Assembly: GCA_001598975.1 (NCBI GenBank)
Contig: BBXU01001685.1
Span: 1 to 64,000 of the forward strand
Length of the DNA stretch: 64,000 nt
Origin: Parachlorella kessleri
Taxonomy: Eukaryota; Chlorophyta; Trebouxiophyceae; Chlorellales; Chlorellaceae
Reading direction: 5' to 3'
Each line of letters begins with the position of its first letter. The first letter of the stretch is position 1. Positions 45,839 to 58,106 of this stretch are shown one piece after another. Both the position numbers and the translations under genes were made by a program. The notes under the pieces were generated by a model. The model saw only the letters and a list, made by a program, of their open reading frames with translations, was not told the origin of the DNA and made no database searches.

Positions 45839-47994
45839 ATGAGCGCGTATTTGCCTTTTGGGGGCTCCAAGGTGGGCTCTCGAAGTTCTTTTGTTTCTCG
45901 GCACAGCTCAGCTGCAAGCGCATGCTATGGGCTAGGGACATGCGGAGGACCTTGCCACGTTGTCCTCCTGCCATGCCTTGCTGCCAGACTGTTACTAAGA
46001 CCTCCTCCTGCTGCAGGGGGACGTAGAGCAGGCGTTCCCCGAGTATGACAACTATGAGGCTGCCCTGCGCTGGGGTTTCGTCCGGAAGGCAAGTTGAACC
46101 GGGCCCTCTCTCTAAGGAGGGCACCGCTGTTATCACTGCGGGTTACGTGTATTGATGTTCAGGTTGATCACAATTGTAATGGCAAGCACAAGTACACAAG
46201 CAGACAGACTGTCAGGTGGTCCAGCAGAAGTAGTTGCCAAGGTTGTGTGGCAGAACAGTCTGTTGCAGGGGTTTACATTTAGAAGCTTTGGTGGCAATGA
46301 AGCTGACGTCCCACATGACCAGTATCTTGCGATGCAGGTGTATGGTATCCTGGGCCTGCAACTCACGCTGACAGCTGTAGTAGCCACTGTCATTATGACA
46401 GTGCAAGGAGCACGGGATTTCCTTCTGGCTACGCCAGGGGTGTGGATAGGGCTGCTTATCTTGACGCTTTTAAGTAAGTGCAAGGTTATGCAGGCCGCGA
46501 CTAGCTTGTGGCCTGCTGGTCATGCTGCCCAGCGGTTGCCAATTGCAGACCTTGGCTTGACGAATGCCTGTGGAGGTGGTATAACCCATCACCATGCAGT
46601 GTGCCGTCAAGGGAGTTGGTATGCAATAGCTCTGGAGACTGCTTCCTCTGTTTGCAGCCATGATCCCACTCTATATCTACCGGCAGAGCCATCCCACAAA
46701 CTTGCTTTGGCTCGGCCTTTGGGTGAGTGAAACTGTGGCCTGACCTTTATGAGTCACTGCTGCTGGGCTTCTGCAGAGCGCGTGCCTTCTGTGTTGTGCC
46801 TTCTTATGCCATGCTTCAACCTGTGTTTGCCCCTGGACAACTTCAACTTATCAAGCCCCCTGCTCTGATTTTTGTAATCAAGGCGCACCTATGTGGGATT
46901 TTTACTGATACGTGCAGACGTGTTGCGAAGCCGCCAGCGTTGGTGCGGTGTGTACGCTCTACCAGCCAGCGGTGGTCATTGAGGCGGTAGCCCTCACGGC
47001 GGCCATTGTGATTGGGCTCACGCTGTACACCTTCTATGCCACCAGCAAGGGGGTGGACTTCAGGTAGGAGGGCGAAGAGGGGCCAGGGAGCGCGCCTTGC
47101 GCCCCTTGCTGGACAGGCAGGCACGCAGACTGAGCAGATGGCACCTATTGCCAGGCACATGGCTAAGGCGGCCTGCCACTGTTATTGACTCATGGCCCCA
47201 TCTGCCGGCCACTGCTTCCCTGCTCCTCGCCGTGACGATTCCGCTTCCCTGGCCCAGTATTCGAATGGCTAGCGCATGGCATCGCATTGTGCAAGATGTG
47301 CACCCGCGTGCCCCACCCTGCTTGTGAGGCTGTAACCACTTTGCTGGCCTGTGACTGAACGTTGTGGTATGTGTCTCTGCCCTGCAGCTTCATGGGGCCG
47401 ATGCTCTTTGGCTGCCTGATGGCTGTGTTTGTGTGGGGCATCCTCCAGATCTTTTTCCCGCCAGGCCCAGTGGGCAGGTGAGACGTGTGGAGCGCTGCTG
47501 CGTCTGCGTGTAGATAAGCAGACGTGTGCTGCGGGGCAACAGTTTTTGCTGCTCCTCCTCTCTTGCACGCCTTTCTCTTAGGCCTGGGTAGCTCTGGCTG
47601 GACATCCTTCCTGTTGCATGCTGCGTGATGGGCGGGCAGTGCGCATCCCCTAATGTGCAAGTGGCAAGGTGGATAGGGTTAGGGTTGAATGGGCCTGTGC
47701 AGCTGACCGACATGGCAGTGTTAGCCCTCCCCTTCCCCCACCATGCCCCGTCTGTCTGTCCCTAGTGCTGGCGTGGCAATATGGGGCGAGTTGGCTGCCC
47801 AAATCTCCTGCTGCAGGACAATCTACTCTCTGGTGGTGGCTGTCCTGTTCTGCGGCTACATCGTGTTCGACACCCACATGCTGATGGAGCGCCACAGCCT
47901 GGACGAATATGTGTGGGCCTCTGTCTCGCTGTATCTGGACATCATCAACCTTTTTCTACAGATCCTGCGCCTGCTGGGGGACCGGCGAGAGTGA
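45839..47994 (+). CDS. LFG: Lifeguard/BAX inhibitor-1 family membrane protein (TMBIM)
   Basis: Seven exons: 45839-45871, 46017-46088, 46338-46473, 46658-46722, 46918-47063, 47388-47477, 47766-47994; 256 aa, the usual family length. A short cytosolic N-terminus ([20 protein letters not shown]) leads to [20 protein letters not shown] and seven hydrophobic segments. Family motifs: [42 protein letters not shown], and [20 protein letters not shown]. These proteins sit in ER/Golgi or tonoplast membranes, leak calcium and restrain cell death. Intron 2 has a GC donor (AAG|GCAAGT). The start ATG is supported because both upstream relic copies lost exactly this codon while nearby sequence is shared. 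Confidence 0.92.
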
Positions 47995-49411
47995 GAGGTG
48001 ACAGTGCTGCCTGAATGCCAGCTGGTCCCTGACGATGAGATGAGCTGTGTGGATGCTTGGAGGTTGTAGGGTGTCAGCTGTGGCACAGGGAGGTGTTGTG
48101 GGAAGTTACCCAGGTGCGAGTCTTGTGAGGGTTGTCTATGGATGGAGCAGCCGCAAAGTGTTGACATGGGGTCTCAATTGCACGCTTGACCTAGCAGTCT
48201 ACTTTTGGTATGTCGCCATGTAGGGTGACTCACATGGACAGGGCTATTGTGGTAGGTGTAAACCCTGTCTGTCTGTCCCTCCTGCCTGCCACGGGATTCG
48301 TTTCCTCAAGGGAACTAGGCAGATTTTTGGAGACGGGATGCACATGGCAGTGAGAGGTTAGACAGCAGTTTGTGGGTGCCAGCTGCGTCATTTAGCAAAG
48401 GGAAGAGCAGGGAAGTTGCGAACAAGCACGAAGGCTGTCGACAGTGGTGAACGCGAGAAAATTGGAGCGGGTGGATGCACCTGGGGTTCGCTTGGGGATT
48501 AGGCAGATTTTCCTTGTAACACCAGTGTGGGACTAGTTGTCGCCGTCAGCTGTGAGTGCTGTGTTGCTGCTGCTTTCAGTCGAACACACGTCGACTGAGT
48601 CTTTTGTGGCCTGACTTTGGTTATGAGATATTAGGTAAAGGAACGGCTTCCTGGGTCGTTCCTGAGGTTCCATTTCCCAAAGCTGCAGTTAGAAAGGCAG
48701 CAGTTGTAGGGAACGATAACCTGACAGCAGGTGGTCATAACATTCCTGCCTTCTGCACCTTCATCACTGCAGACTCTCAGATCACTGCAACCCAGCCTTA
48801 TAGAAGTGTAGGTTACATGCCCAGGTTCAGTGACTAGATGAACACTATGGCATAAATGCTGTCGTATAAAGGGCCAGGCACATACCATGGCTTGCTGCAG
48901 AGATTGCGAGCAAGATTCCAAACATCCTAGTTCGACAAGGCCTCCTCCGTGATGAGGTAATGATAGATAGGAAAGCCCTGTGAAATGTTGCCAGACTTTC
49001 AGCAACTACACCTCCAGCTGCCACTGATCAACACCTCCTGCTCTGCATCGCACCCCGTGAGGCAGGCCAAGCAGCCAATACGAGGAGAGTACAGAGCACA
49101 CTCACGCTCGCGTCAAAAGGACAAGTCACAGCAATAATGTACAGCTGTCAGAGGGACTACTGGCGGTGACCGCCTGTGCAGGAGGCCACACCTCAACAAA
49201 GCGGCTACACCTGCCCACCACTGACATAACTACGCTGCAGCGGGCCCCCTCCGGCCCGTGTCAGGGCTAACACAGTATGCCATGGCTCCTGCTCTTGGCC
49301 CATTTCGTGGAGTATGACACGCACACTAGCCCGCAAGCCAGTGTCAAACGGTTGGCCACGTCCGCCAGCGCCGTGCTAAGCCCACTGACGATCTCCCTGC
49401 AAGCCGGCTAC
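47995..49411. other. convergent 3' spacer Lifeguard / fibrillarin
   Basis: 1.4 kb between convergent stop codons. A TGTAA at 48515-48519 is a candidate poly(A) signal for the Lifeguard gene. No exon, RNA gene or repeat was recognised. Confidence 0.5.
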
Positions 49412-52123
49412 CTACTCCTTCTTCTTGGCGGGTGGCCGGTACACTCCAACCACCACCGCATGGTCTCGCTCGTAGGGTTCCAATGTCACCTACAACCAGG
49501 TCAAGACGAAGTTCTGGTTCAGTTTCCTGAACGCCAGGACAAAAGGGCGCTCAGGTGTAGCTTTCTAAGCAAGGTGTGGAAAGGCCTCTCCCAGCAGCTG
49601 CCACCTTCTCCTCCCCTCAACCATCACCAATGCAACATGCACACGAGCAGCTAGTTAGCGGTCTTTGGTACCTACTCAACCAGTGGCAACAGCTGACAAC
49701 CGGCTCAAGCCCCTTGGGACGTCCAACCCTGAGCCACACCAAAACTCGCCAGTCCCGAATAGCTCCTCAGTAACCAAGAGAGTTCACCACACCCACCTTA
49801 ACGTGCCTTCTGGGGTGCAGCCACCATTCGAGCTGCTGGTCACTCTCTGACAAGCACTCCCATCCACCTGGGCCACTCAAACCTCAGATATACATAAATC
49901 CTGCCCCCTGTCACCACCGCCAGGCCAGCTATCACCCACCCACCTGCTCCTTGGGCTTGAGTTGCTGCTCCTGGAGCTTCTTGACCTCGCGGGCAAACAC
50001 TGCCTCGGGAGGGGCTGTGGAGTCGATGCAGCTGGCCTTGATGGAGATCACATAGTTGCCACCATTCTTCAAAAAGTACTGTGAGTTGAGGCCTACGATA
50101 CGGGCCTGCAGCACAAAAGCACCCCAGTGTTTCAGAACTGTATAATACAACGAAGAGGTCCAGCTTCAAGGGCATTGATGCAGCTGTGTGAGAGAGGTAC
50201 GTGGGCACAGACATGCGCAGCAAGTTGTCCCACCATGGTCATCAGCCAGCCTCTTGCACACTCTCGGATGGCAAGTTCGTCGCACTTTCCCTGCTCCCCG
50301 CTGCACCCCTCCGTGACCGTCCCAGCATCAAATCCGCTACAAGGGTGCCGAATGCTTTCAGTCCATGCACCTGGCGGCCCAACCAAACAGAGTCGCCCGT
50401 CCTCGCACTGCCTGCACACTCCTCTCATCACCAAACCCGGGTTCCTCTCTGCGCCACGATGCTCCAGCTCTCCCGTGCCCACCGCCTCTCAGCAAACCCT
50501 CCCTCCCTTACAGGCAGACCAAACCGCGATTGGGGCGCGCACCTGGTCTGGCTGCGCCACGTCAGCGAACACGACATCCACCATGGGCACCAGCATCCGA
50601 TACTTCTGCGGGTGCCGAGCATCCTCGATGATGGGGATCACGTTGGGCCGCTTCTTGGCCATGTTCACAAGGTCGCGCCCAGAGCGGTGCGAGAACTCCA
50701 CAGCGTACACAGCGCCGTCGGGCCCCACAATGTCAGACACGTGCGAGACGCTGGTGCCGCTGGCTGCGCCCAAGTACAGCACCTTGGTGCCTGCAGAATT
50801 GAACAAGAAAAACGAGTAACAAAACACTCATGCAGTGGCTAGCCCAGAGCATGCCTGTCTGGCTACACCACCAAACCTCATGCATCTAATACCCACGCCA
50901 CCATTCTAATGGATTACGCTTACTGACTTCGTCACGTGATCTCATCACTGTCCCACCCCTCGAATACTGAAAAGCCATCCAAACATGGTTAGGAGAAAAA
51001 ACTCCCCTGTGGGTCACCAAAGATCTCGTTGAACAGCTGCGTCAAGGGGGCCCGCCAAGCCTCTTCAGGCGGAGCAATACAGCCCCCTTTCTGCCAACCT
51101 CCCAGCCAGCTCCATTCCAGTTTCGTCCCACCTGGCTTGATGTGTATGTTGTCCACGCCCGCCAGCACCGCGGCCGCCAGCTTGGACCTGAAGGGGTTCC
51201 ACACGCGGTACTCCGTCTTGTCGCCGCCCTCCTGCTCCACCGCCACGCGCTTCTCGCCGTACACGCTCTCGCCCGGCACCATGTTCTTGGTGACCAGGGC
51301 GTCCTCCTTGCCGCGCGCGATGAAGATGCCAGAGTGCCTGTGGGCCTCAACCATGACCTGCAGCCAAGGTCAAGGAAAATAAAACTTCTCGACCAGCCCC
51401 TGTGACACATGTCCCATGTCAGACTGGGGTTTAGAGTTGCTATTGCCAACCCCCGCCTAGGGCCGCAGCGCCAAAATACTGCAGCCTGCCCACGGCGGTA
51501 GGAGCATGGAAAGCTGTCATGTTGTGCTTGTCGATGTCCAATCCTCGCCGGGCTAACCTTGCTGCCGCCCTTCATTCCGCCCCTGCCGCTGCCGCGCCCG
51601 CCGCCCCTGCCGCCGCCGCGTTTCTGCACGCCGCCACGCGCCCCAAAGCCCCTGCCACCGCCCCGGCCGCCACCGCCAAAGCCCCCGCGACCACCAGGGG
51701 TGCCACGGCCACCGCCAAAGCCCCTGCCGCCTGCACTCCAATGGCCAGCGACACAGTCCTATAGGCATCTCCGTAGCACTGAACACCAGGCGTAACGTCC
51801 AATATGCCATCGGCGTGCATCCCCGTCCTACAAAGTCTATGTTCTCCAAGGCAGCCACACAAAGGCCTCCCTTGCAGCACGAAAGCACAACACACCCCAT
51901 CCCAGATGCCCGACAACCTCGGCAACATCTTGCGACCACTCTTTAGCTCTGATGCTAACTGAGAAAGCACAACTAAGTCCAACTGCTATCTGCTTCCCAG
52001 CTGTAACGCCCTGGCATGCAAGCGCTGCCCATGCATGCAAGGCAAGCCAAGCCCACCTCCGCGACCGCCTCCTCTGCCACCGCCTCTTCCTCCTCTTCCA
52101 CCTCCTCTATCGCCGAAGGCCAT
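49412..52123 (-). CDS. FBL: fibrillarin (box C/D snoRNP 2'-O-methyltransferase)
   Basis: Nucleolar rRNA 2'-O-methyltransferase guided by C/D snoRNAs. Six exons on the minus strand: 52123-52057, 51730-51558, 51357-51132, 50790-50543, 50105-49944, 49489-49412; 317 aa. The N-terminal GAR domain (about 1-80) is Gly/Arg/Phe-rich ([19 protein letters not shown]). The methyltransferase part has [38 protein letters not shown], the SAM site [47 protein letters not shown], and a C-terminus [20 protein letters not shown]. All introns are GT-AG. I saw no intronic C/D snoRNA. It shares a 286-bp divergent promoter region with the FHA-Pin1 gene. Confidence 0.96.
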
Positions 52124-52409
52124 GATGCAGGAGTGCTGCTACCGGATGGCGCCCACAGATGCTGCTGAAAACAAAATTCTCGCAACGTGCCAAGACCACC
52201 TTCGGACAGCGACACTTAGCGTTCTTAGACTCAATTGGGTACTGTTCAGTAACGATGGGACACTGAGGAGGGTGCCTACATGGCCCTAAACCCTCCACGC
52301 GCGCAAGGGAGCCATCTCGGTAAACTTAAATATCACTGCCATCAGAGCGTCTGCAAGGGTTGCTGATATCACTGAAGGGGGTCTTCCAGCGCAGCACAGC
52401 CGTGCCCAA
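52124..52409. promoter_or_regulatory. 286-bp divergent promoter region fibrillarin / FHA-Pin1
   Basis: Start codons of the two genes face away from each other across 286 bp, suggesting shared regulatory DNA. No TATA box was obvious. Confidence 0.6.
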
Positions 52410-54184
52410 ATGGGGTTCAATCCGCCTAGTTGGGCAGCCCAGCCAAAGCGAGCAGCAGCCTTGGAGGTAGGCTCTGCAACGCCTGATCACCTGATTCAGG
52501 CTTCTCAGTTTGCAGACTTTGCCTCCTGCACAGCTGATAGTTGCATGAGCGCTTGACCCCTGGTTCTCTTAACCAGCCTAGCCAGTGTTGGTTATTGCAG
52601 GGCCAGGGGCAGCGCTACTCTCTGGCTGAGAAGCCCTTCTATATCGTAGGCAGGGAGGGCGAGGTGGATATTGCTGTCAGCGACCCTTCAGTCAGCCGCG
52701 TCCACGCAGCTATAGTGCACCACCAGGACGGGCGCATCTACCTCATCGACCTGCAGTCGGCAAGTGCTGCTGCATGGCCTGTGGCATATGCCTTGCCCGC
52801 TTCTGCCTGAGCTACAGAAGCAGACGGAAACTTTAGTCGGCCGCAGCAGGGCCGGTAAGCCCAGGACCCAGTACGGTCCTGATGACTGGCTATGCTGTTG
52901 CCATTCCCTGCAGAGGGAGGGAACCAGCCTCGACGGTGTGAAGGTGCCAACCAATAGGCCAGCAAAGTTGCGAAACAATGCAACCTTGGCATTTGGGACC
53001 TGCCCCGCCAGCTTCTCCTTCACCTGTGAAGAGCTAGGTGGGCGACCTCTCTAGCAATTGGCCACTGCAGCGGTGGACCCTGCCGGAGCACAGCATACCC
53101 CTTGGCGTGCAGGGCAGGTGTTATCCAACGTGTGGCCCTCTGCCTTGCTCCCAAATCTCAGTCATGACCACTGTCACTGACCTGGTGTCTGTCCACTGTA
53201 CTCGTGCCAGCAGCCGCCGAGCCGCCCACTGCACCAGGCAACGAGCCGGCACAAGTCCGGGCCTCGCATCTGCTGGTCAAGCATAAGGATGTGAGGCGCC
53301 CCTCGTCCTGGAAAGAGCCCACTGTGACCCGCACAAAGGCAAGCCTCAAGCCTGGTTGCAGGCTGTAGCCTGGGTGGGTGGGCGGCCTGTGGGGTCCAGT
53401 GCCGGGGTTCGAGTGTGAATGTGGGGTAGCCGGTGGCTCCAATAGCCACAACACACTGTGCTCCTTTTGGATGCACATGTGTGTGCTCTACTCCTGCTGG
53501 GTCAGGTGGCTATCTGCATGTCTAGGGGACTGGGTTGCATAAATGGCACCCTCCGTCCGCCTGAAGCCTGAACTCAAGCCCTGGCTGCTCACGGATGAGG
53601 TGCTGCAGGCTGGCCTGGCACGTAACAGCACCATTTATATGTGTTGGGACAGGTATTCATACTCACCAACTTTGGGGCACTGGGGAGTGAGGGAGGAGGT
53701 AGTCAGTTCCGCTGTGGACGGGCAGGGCAGCATCCCGAGAATCTGACAATTGCTTATGTGGCTGCCTTTTCAGGAGGAGGCATTGCAGATGATCCAGGCC
53801 TTCCGAGAGCAGCTAGTGTCCGGCCAGGCTGACTTTGGAACATTAGCGTCCAAAGAGAGCCACTGCAGCAGGTAAGGGGTGTCAATAGCTCAGGCTCAGG
53901 CATGCAAGGAGCAGGCACCTGCCAGCTGCCTGCCCGCTTATCCAGTCTGAACCTCCACCCAGTGACATACTTGATCGCGCTGCTGTCCCTTTCCCGCAAG
54001 CGTACAAGCCCTGAGTTATCTCTGTGATGGATGCAGCGCACGGAACCAAGGGGACCTTGGGTTCTTTGGCCGAGGACAGATGCAGAAGCCCTTTGAGGAC
54101 GCCACGTATGCACTCCAAGTTGATGAGCTGAGTCAGCCAGTAATCACGGACTCTGGAGTGCATCTGATCTTGCGCACTGCATGA
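52410..54184 (+). CDS. FHA domain fused to Pin1-type parvulin prolyl isomerase
   Basis: Six exons: 52410-52466, 52601-52759, 52914-53037, 53211-53338, 53774-53871, 54037-54184; 237 aa. FHA domain (about 20-110): YIVGRE (Arg37), VSRVHAAI (Ser51-Arg52-x-His54), [17 protein letters not shown]. Parvulin domain (128-237): [18 protein letters not shown] with His133, Lys137 and the phosphate-binding Arg142-Arg143, then [20 protein letters not shown] and [12 protein letters not shown]. Cys187 corresponds to human Pin1 Cys113; the preceding Asp is His here. It should isomerise phospho-Ser/Thr-Pro bonds, with FHA (phospho-Thr reader) in the place of the animal WW domain. Introns 2 and 4 have GC donors (TCG|GCAAGT, AAG|GCAAGC). 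The exon 4 acceptor is a NAGNAG pair (CCAGCAG), so one Ala may be optional. Confidence 0.9.
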
Positions 54185-54585
54185 TGGATGATGCAGCCTG
54201 ACTGACGGGAAGACGCTGGACACAATGCATGAGAGAGATCTGCTCTGGCTTCGTGCTGTTTTGGGAAGTACATTACTTTTGAGTACGATGCGTGTGACTG
54301 GAAGGGATTTGACAGCAGCTTGGCCAGCTGCGCCGTTAGCCAGGAACATGGCTGGGGGTAATATGTATGTCACGATGGTGGCAAGGTTGTATTACGGTCG
54401 ACAGGCTGGCTTCATGGTGTTGGACGTCACATGGTGTTGGATAAGTCGTCCCGCACTTCTATGTTGGATGTCATGGTTTCGTGAGTTGGGACTGTTCAGC
54501 ACGTGAGTTTCAAAACAAAGTGCATGGTGTACGTGTGAAGCATGAAAGTAACCTTAGTTTGCTGCAGGGAGGGGCCCACTGGAGC

Positions 54586-54670
54586 AGCACTCAGGCAAGC
54601 CCCAGACACGACTGCATCCAGCCCCGTCAGTACAGTTCAATTCTACCTCAATTCGTATTGCCTGCCACCA
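54586..54670 (+). repeat. diverged dispersed repeat copy
   Basis: CACTCAGGCAAGCCCCAGAC, then CTGCATCCAGCCCCGTCAGT, then TTGCCTGCCACC: same order of blocks as the copies near 35.5 kb. Confidence 0.6.
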
Positions 54671-54854
54671 TCAAACAAAGATCCTGTGCGATGCAGAACA
54701 GAACTATGTGAACGTTGCTTAGAGACCCTTGAAGTTTTATTGATCGGCTAAAACACCCTTAGGGCTGAAACACGTTGGGCGCTCCCTTTCCGTTCGAGCG
54801 GGTCTTTAGGACTAAGGACAAGTAGTGGTGGTGGCCTAGTCGGCCACAAAAAAA

Positions 54855-55250
54855 GGGGCGAAGCCCCCCAGAACGGAGCTTTTATAGAATCCCCTGGAAT
54901 CCCCACAGTGTCAAGCTTGCCTGGTGTTGTCCAGGGAGCAGGATGCCACAAACATACATATCAGTCACAACGTTAGTCGCTACGGCAGCGGAGGCGATCC
55001 GTGGCCGGGCATGGCCGGCCACGGCAGAGTGTCCCGGTGGCGATGCCTCCCCGGCACCCCAACCTCCCCTCCATCCAAGCCATGGTGTTATCCTTGGCGG
55101 TTGAAATGCGCTTGAAGGAGATATGGAAGCTCGTAGAATGGAGCAAACGCAGATATGTCCTTCCCGCGAGCGCAGACGCACACCTGACGTTCCCGCGCAC
55201 ACACACACAGAGTAACCACAAAGGGGCTCCGCCCTGCGGGGCTTCGCCCC
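54855..55250. repeat. pair of GC-rich 13-bp hairpin palindromes
   Basis: GGGGCGAAGCCCC at 54855-54867 and its reverse complement GGGGCTTCGCCCC at 55238-55250; each can fold alone, and they are also inverted relative to each other. The second is preceded by another near-palindrome, GGGGCTCCGCCC. Such hairpins are common as short dispersed repeats in chlorophyte organelle DNA. Confidence 0.6.
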
Positions 55251-56010
55251 AAAAAGATCTCAGAAACTTCTGCGCCTCGGATCGCAACGTCAGGCCTCAG
55301 GTTGACGAACGGAGGATGACACTTGTCGGACATGCAGGGATGGTTGGACGTTTGCTCCACGCCGTCAACTGGAGCGTGCGGATACCCTCTAGGCACACGA
55401 TATGTGCTCAGGCAAACTAGCAGGGCCGCCCAGCATGCCGCCCAGCACGGTGTGGACTTTCTTTTCTTGATGAATCCAGGGACAAAGGACAAGTTTGAAT
55501 CCCGGAACCCTCGTAACCAGACTTGCGTGGCTGTACAGCAGAATTGGACTCGCAAAGCATTTTATTGTATCGCTCCAAGTGTCACACCCCCAAGGTGAGG
55601 CCTGGCTTCCGCTGATCAGTCCGCCTCCAATTGCAAGTGTGCCCGCACCATCCATCTTGTGTATTCGGCAGGCACTGTCCTCGTTGTTTCGTTTACTTGC
55701 TTGAAGGGGCTGACTATCTGAGTGGCGAGCCTGGTGTTGCAGGCAACACTCACAGACGCGTCCAGCTCGCGTGCCGCGCTGCGCCAATTGACTGCAATAA
55801 CAAGGTAAGGAACAGTTGCAAGTGCCAATTCAGCGGCATATGTGTGCTGTGCGACTGCGGCCTGGCTGGTCAACCATGAGCCCGCCCACACTGGTCATAC
55901 ATGATCAAACACACCTACATATCGGGGGCCTTGCCTGCTGTAGGTCAGCTGTGGCAGCAGCCCTATTAAGGATATCAGGCGGTCAACCCTGGTCCGAAAC
56001 CCGCTCCGGC

Positions 56011-58106
56011 ATGATGCTTGTTCAAATGATGCCCGTGCCCCCTTTGCCAAACTATGGCTGCATGGCGGAGGTGAGGTGTTCCTGAACATCGATGCTTGGC
56101 AAACAGAAAGGTGTCAGCACAAAGACTGGCACGGGACGCCTACTACTGCTGGCCTTGACCCCTCGCCTCCTTCCTGTGCCGGCTGTGCAGGTCGCCACTT
56201 CAGCCTTCCAGAATGTGGCTGCCGCTCCTTCCAAATTGCCTCCCAGGTCTCCCTTGTGAGTGTATTGCTCGAAACTGCCGCCGCTTGGTACCTGCGGCTC
56301 CTGGCAAGCCAACGTGTATGCCTGTGGCGGCCACAGTGTAGCCTGGCCTACGCAGCAGCAAGCCTTGGGAGGCTAGGACTCAGCGCAGGGCCTAACTACC
56401 GGTGCCACTCAACTGCAGGCTGAAAGGGGAGGAGATCTCCTGTACCTGCGACTCCGGCGGCTCCTCGCAGCATAGCGCCGCTGCGGCAGTGGATGACCAT
56501 GCGCCAGAGGTCACCCAGAGCCCGCCGTTGTGGCTGGAGGGCCTCTTCACCGCAGACCTCTTCAACCCCTGCCCCTGCCATGCCAACGTGCGCAAGAACG
56601 AGGTGAGCAAGGCTTTTCGGGCGGGCTTGGGGAGGCTAAGGCATGGTAGTCTTGCTTAGCCCCATGCATGGACCTGGTAATATGGCTAGGCGGAACTCTG
56701 CCTTTCAAAGACCCTCAGGGTTGGCTGCCCTCAGGGTTGGCTGCCAGTTTGGTTTGCAAGGCAGCTCGGTAAGTCCCGTCGTATGCCTCTTCCTGCCGCA
56801 GTGCAATTTTTACTGCCTGGCGTGCACCGCAAGCCGCGGGCGTGGAATGTGCAAATACTGCCTGGCGGACCACAAGCGGTGCAGTGGGCAGGTCTTTCAG
56901 GTGATTGTGCGGCTCGGGCAGCCCGGGCGACTGCAAAGTGCACTGCTTGAGCGGTCGTGTGCATCACTTTATAATGCTTTGGCGCTCTTTTTGCGCGCCG
57001 CAGCTGTCTGCCGGTGATGCTGCGCTCTTGCCGTGCGTGTGAGAGTGAAGCAATGCTGTGGACAAGGGCATGCTCATGTCAACCGACCTCACATGAGCTG
57101 ATGGTCACGGTCCTGGTACTAAAAGTTTGCTCCACTTTGCACTGCTGCAGATCCGCAAGTACATGTATCAGACGTGCGTACATGTGGACGACTTGCAGGG
57201 CCTGTGCGACACCTCAGGGGTGCAGGCCTACTGCATCAACGGCAAGCGTGCGGTGCTCATCCATCCCAAGGTCATGACACCAGGCCAGCAGTGCCCAGTC
57301 TTTGACAACACCTGCAGGTGCGCAGGTCGTGAGGGTGCAGGTTGCCAGCTAGTGAACAGTCAGAGGCAGCCTGATCCGTGGCTTCAGGGGCTAATGGCAT
57401 GCTGTTGTAAGCTGAGCATAGCAACGCATGCCAACCCCGCAAAGGCAGCTGGTCACACCAAGGCTTAGCGGTTTTCTCCTCTGCTATGGAGTGCTGTTTG
57501 GTCGACCCGCTGGGCGAGCCTATTAACTTCCGCTCCTGTTGCAGGGGCTGCGACAAGCCGCTGCGGAACGACTGCCAGTTCTGCTCGCTGAAGTGCAAGG
57601 TCGACGTTCAGTACGGCCGTGCCCCACGCACGCCAGAAGCGGGCGGCCTGGATGTTGCACAGCAGCAGCCCAGGTGAGGTTGGGGCTATTTCTGCCTGTA
57701 ACAGACACCTGGAGTTGAGGCAAACCTGCTCAGATTGGATTGCCACACCTGGAAATCTCTCTGGGCATACAATGCCTGGAGCGCAGCTGCGGATGGAGAG
57801 GATGAAAGGGAGCAGGCAGCAGCAGCCCCACTTGGTGTAGACTCCTCCCACCCCGAGCGGTGCGATGGTCTTTCATTCAAACAGCCCCGCCCAGGAGCAT
57901 GTTCTCGCTTTCGCTGCCTAAGTCGCTTGGATGCTTTCCTGTGCAGGGCGCCCATGACCAAGCCCAGCCCACCTGCCAGCGCAGCTCCCTCCATCAGCCT
58001 GTCAGAAGAGGAGGGCTCCGCCCGCAGCAGCTACTCTCGCTGGACCTCAGCCAGCCGTGGCAAGAAGCGCAAGTGTGACAAGCCGCTGCGCAGCTTTGTT
58101 TGCTGA
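56011..58106 (+). CDS. PLATZ: PLATZ zinc-binding transcription factor
   Basis: Seven exons: 56011-56070, 56191-56246, 56419-56602, 56802-56900, 57151-57317, 57545-57673, 57947-58106; 284 aa. After a non-conserved leader the PLATZ signature appears in order: PLWLEGLFTADLFNPCPCHA, CNFYCLACTASRGRGMCKYC followed by LADHKRCSGQVFQ, IRKYMYQTCVHVDDLQGLCD, SGVQAYCINGKRAVLIHPK, NTCRGCDKPL and CQFCSLKCKV. The Cys/His spacing would bind zinc. PLATZ proteins are plant/algal nuclear proteins that bind A/T-rich DNA and repress transcription, some acting with RNA polymerase III. The C-terminus is Ser/Pro-rich with a GKKRKCDKPLRSF basic segment, a possible nuclear signal. The start ATG (MMLVQMMP) was chosen because exons 1 and 2 splice in phase. 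Confidence 0.9.

Larger units (their letters stand above)
54185..56010. other. intergenic FHA-Pin1 to PLATZ
   Basis: 1.8 kb. It holds a diverged dispersed-repeat copy (about 54586-54670) and two GC-rich 13-bp palindromes in inverted orientation (54855-54867, 55238-55250). Open frames have no ATG-led family similarity. The PLATZ promoter should lie at the right end. Confidence 0.55.

Noticed and set aside
51731..52056. Intronic C/D snoRNA in fibrillarin intron 1
   Set aside because: No correctly spaced C and D boxes with a terminal stem on the transcribed strand.
54780..54850. tRNA or tRNA-derived SINE (A/B-box-like words around a CGTTCGAGC segment, and TTTGAATCCC near 55490)
   Set aside because: No cloverleaf could be folded and box spacing is wrong.
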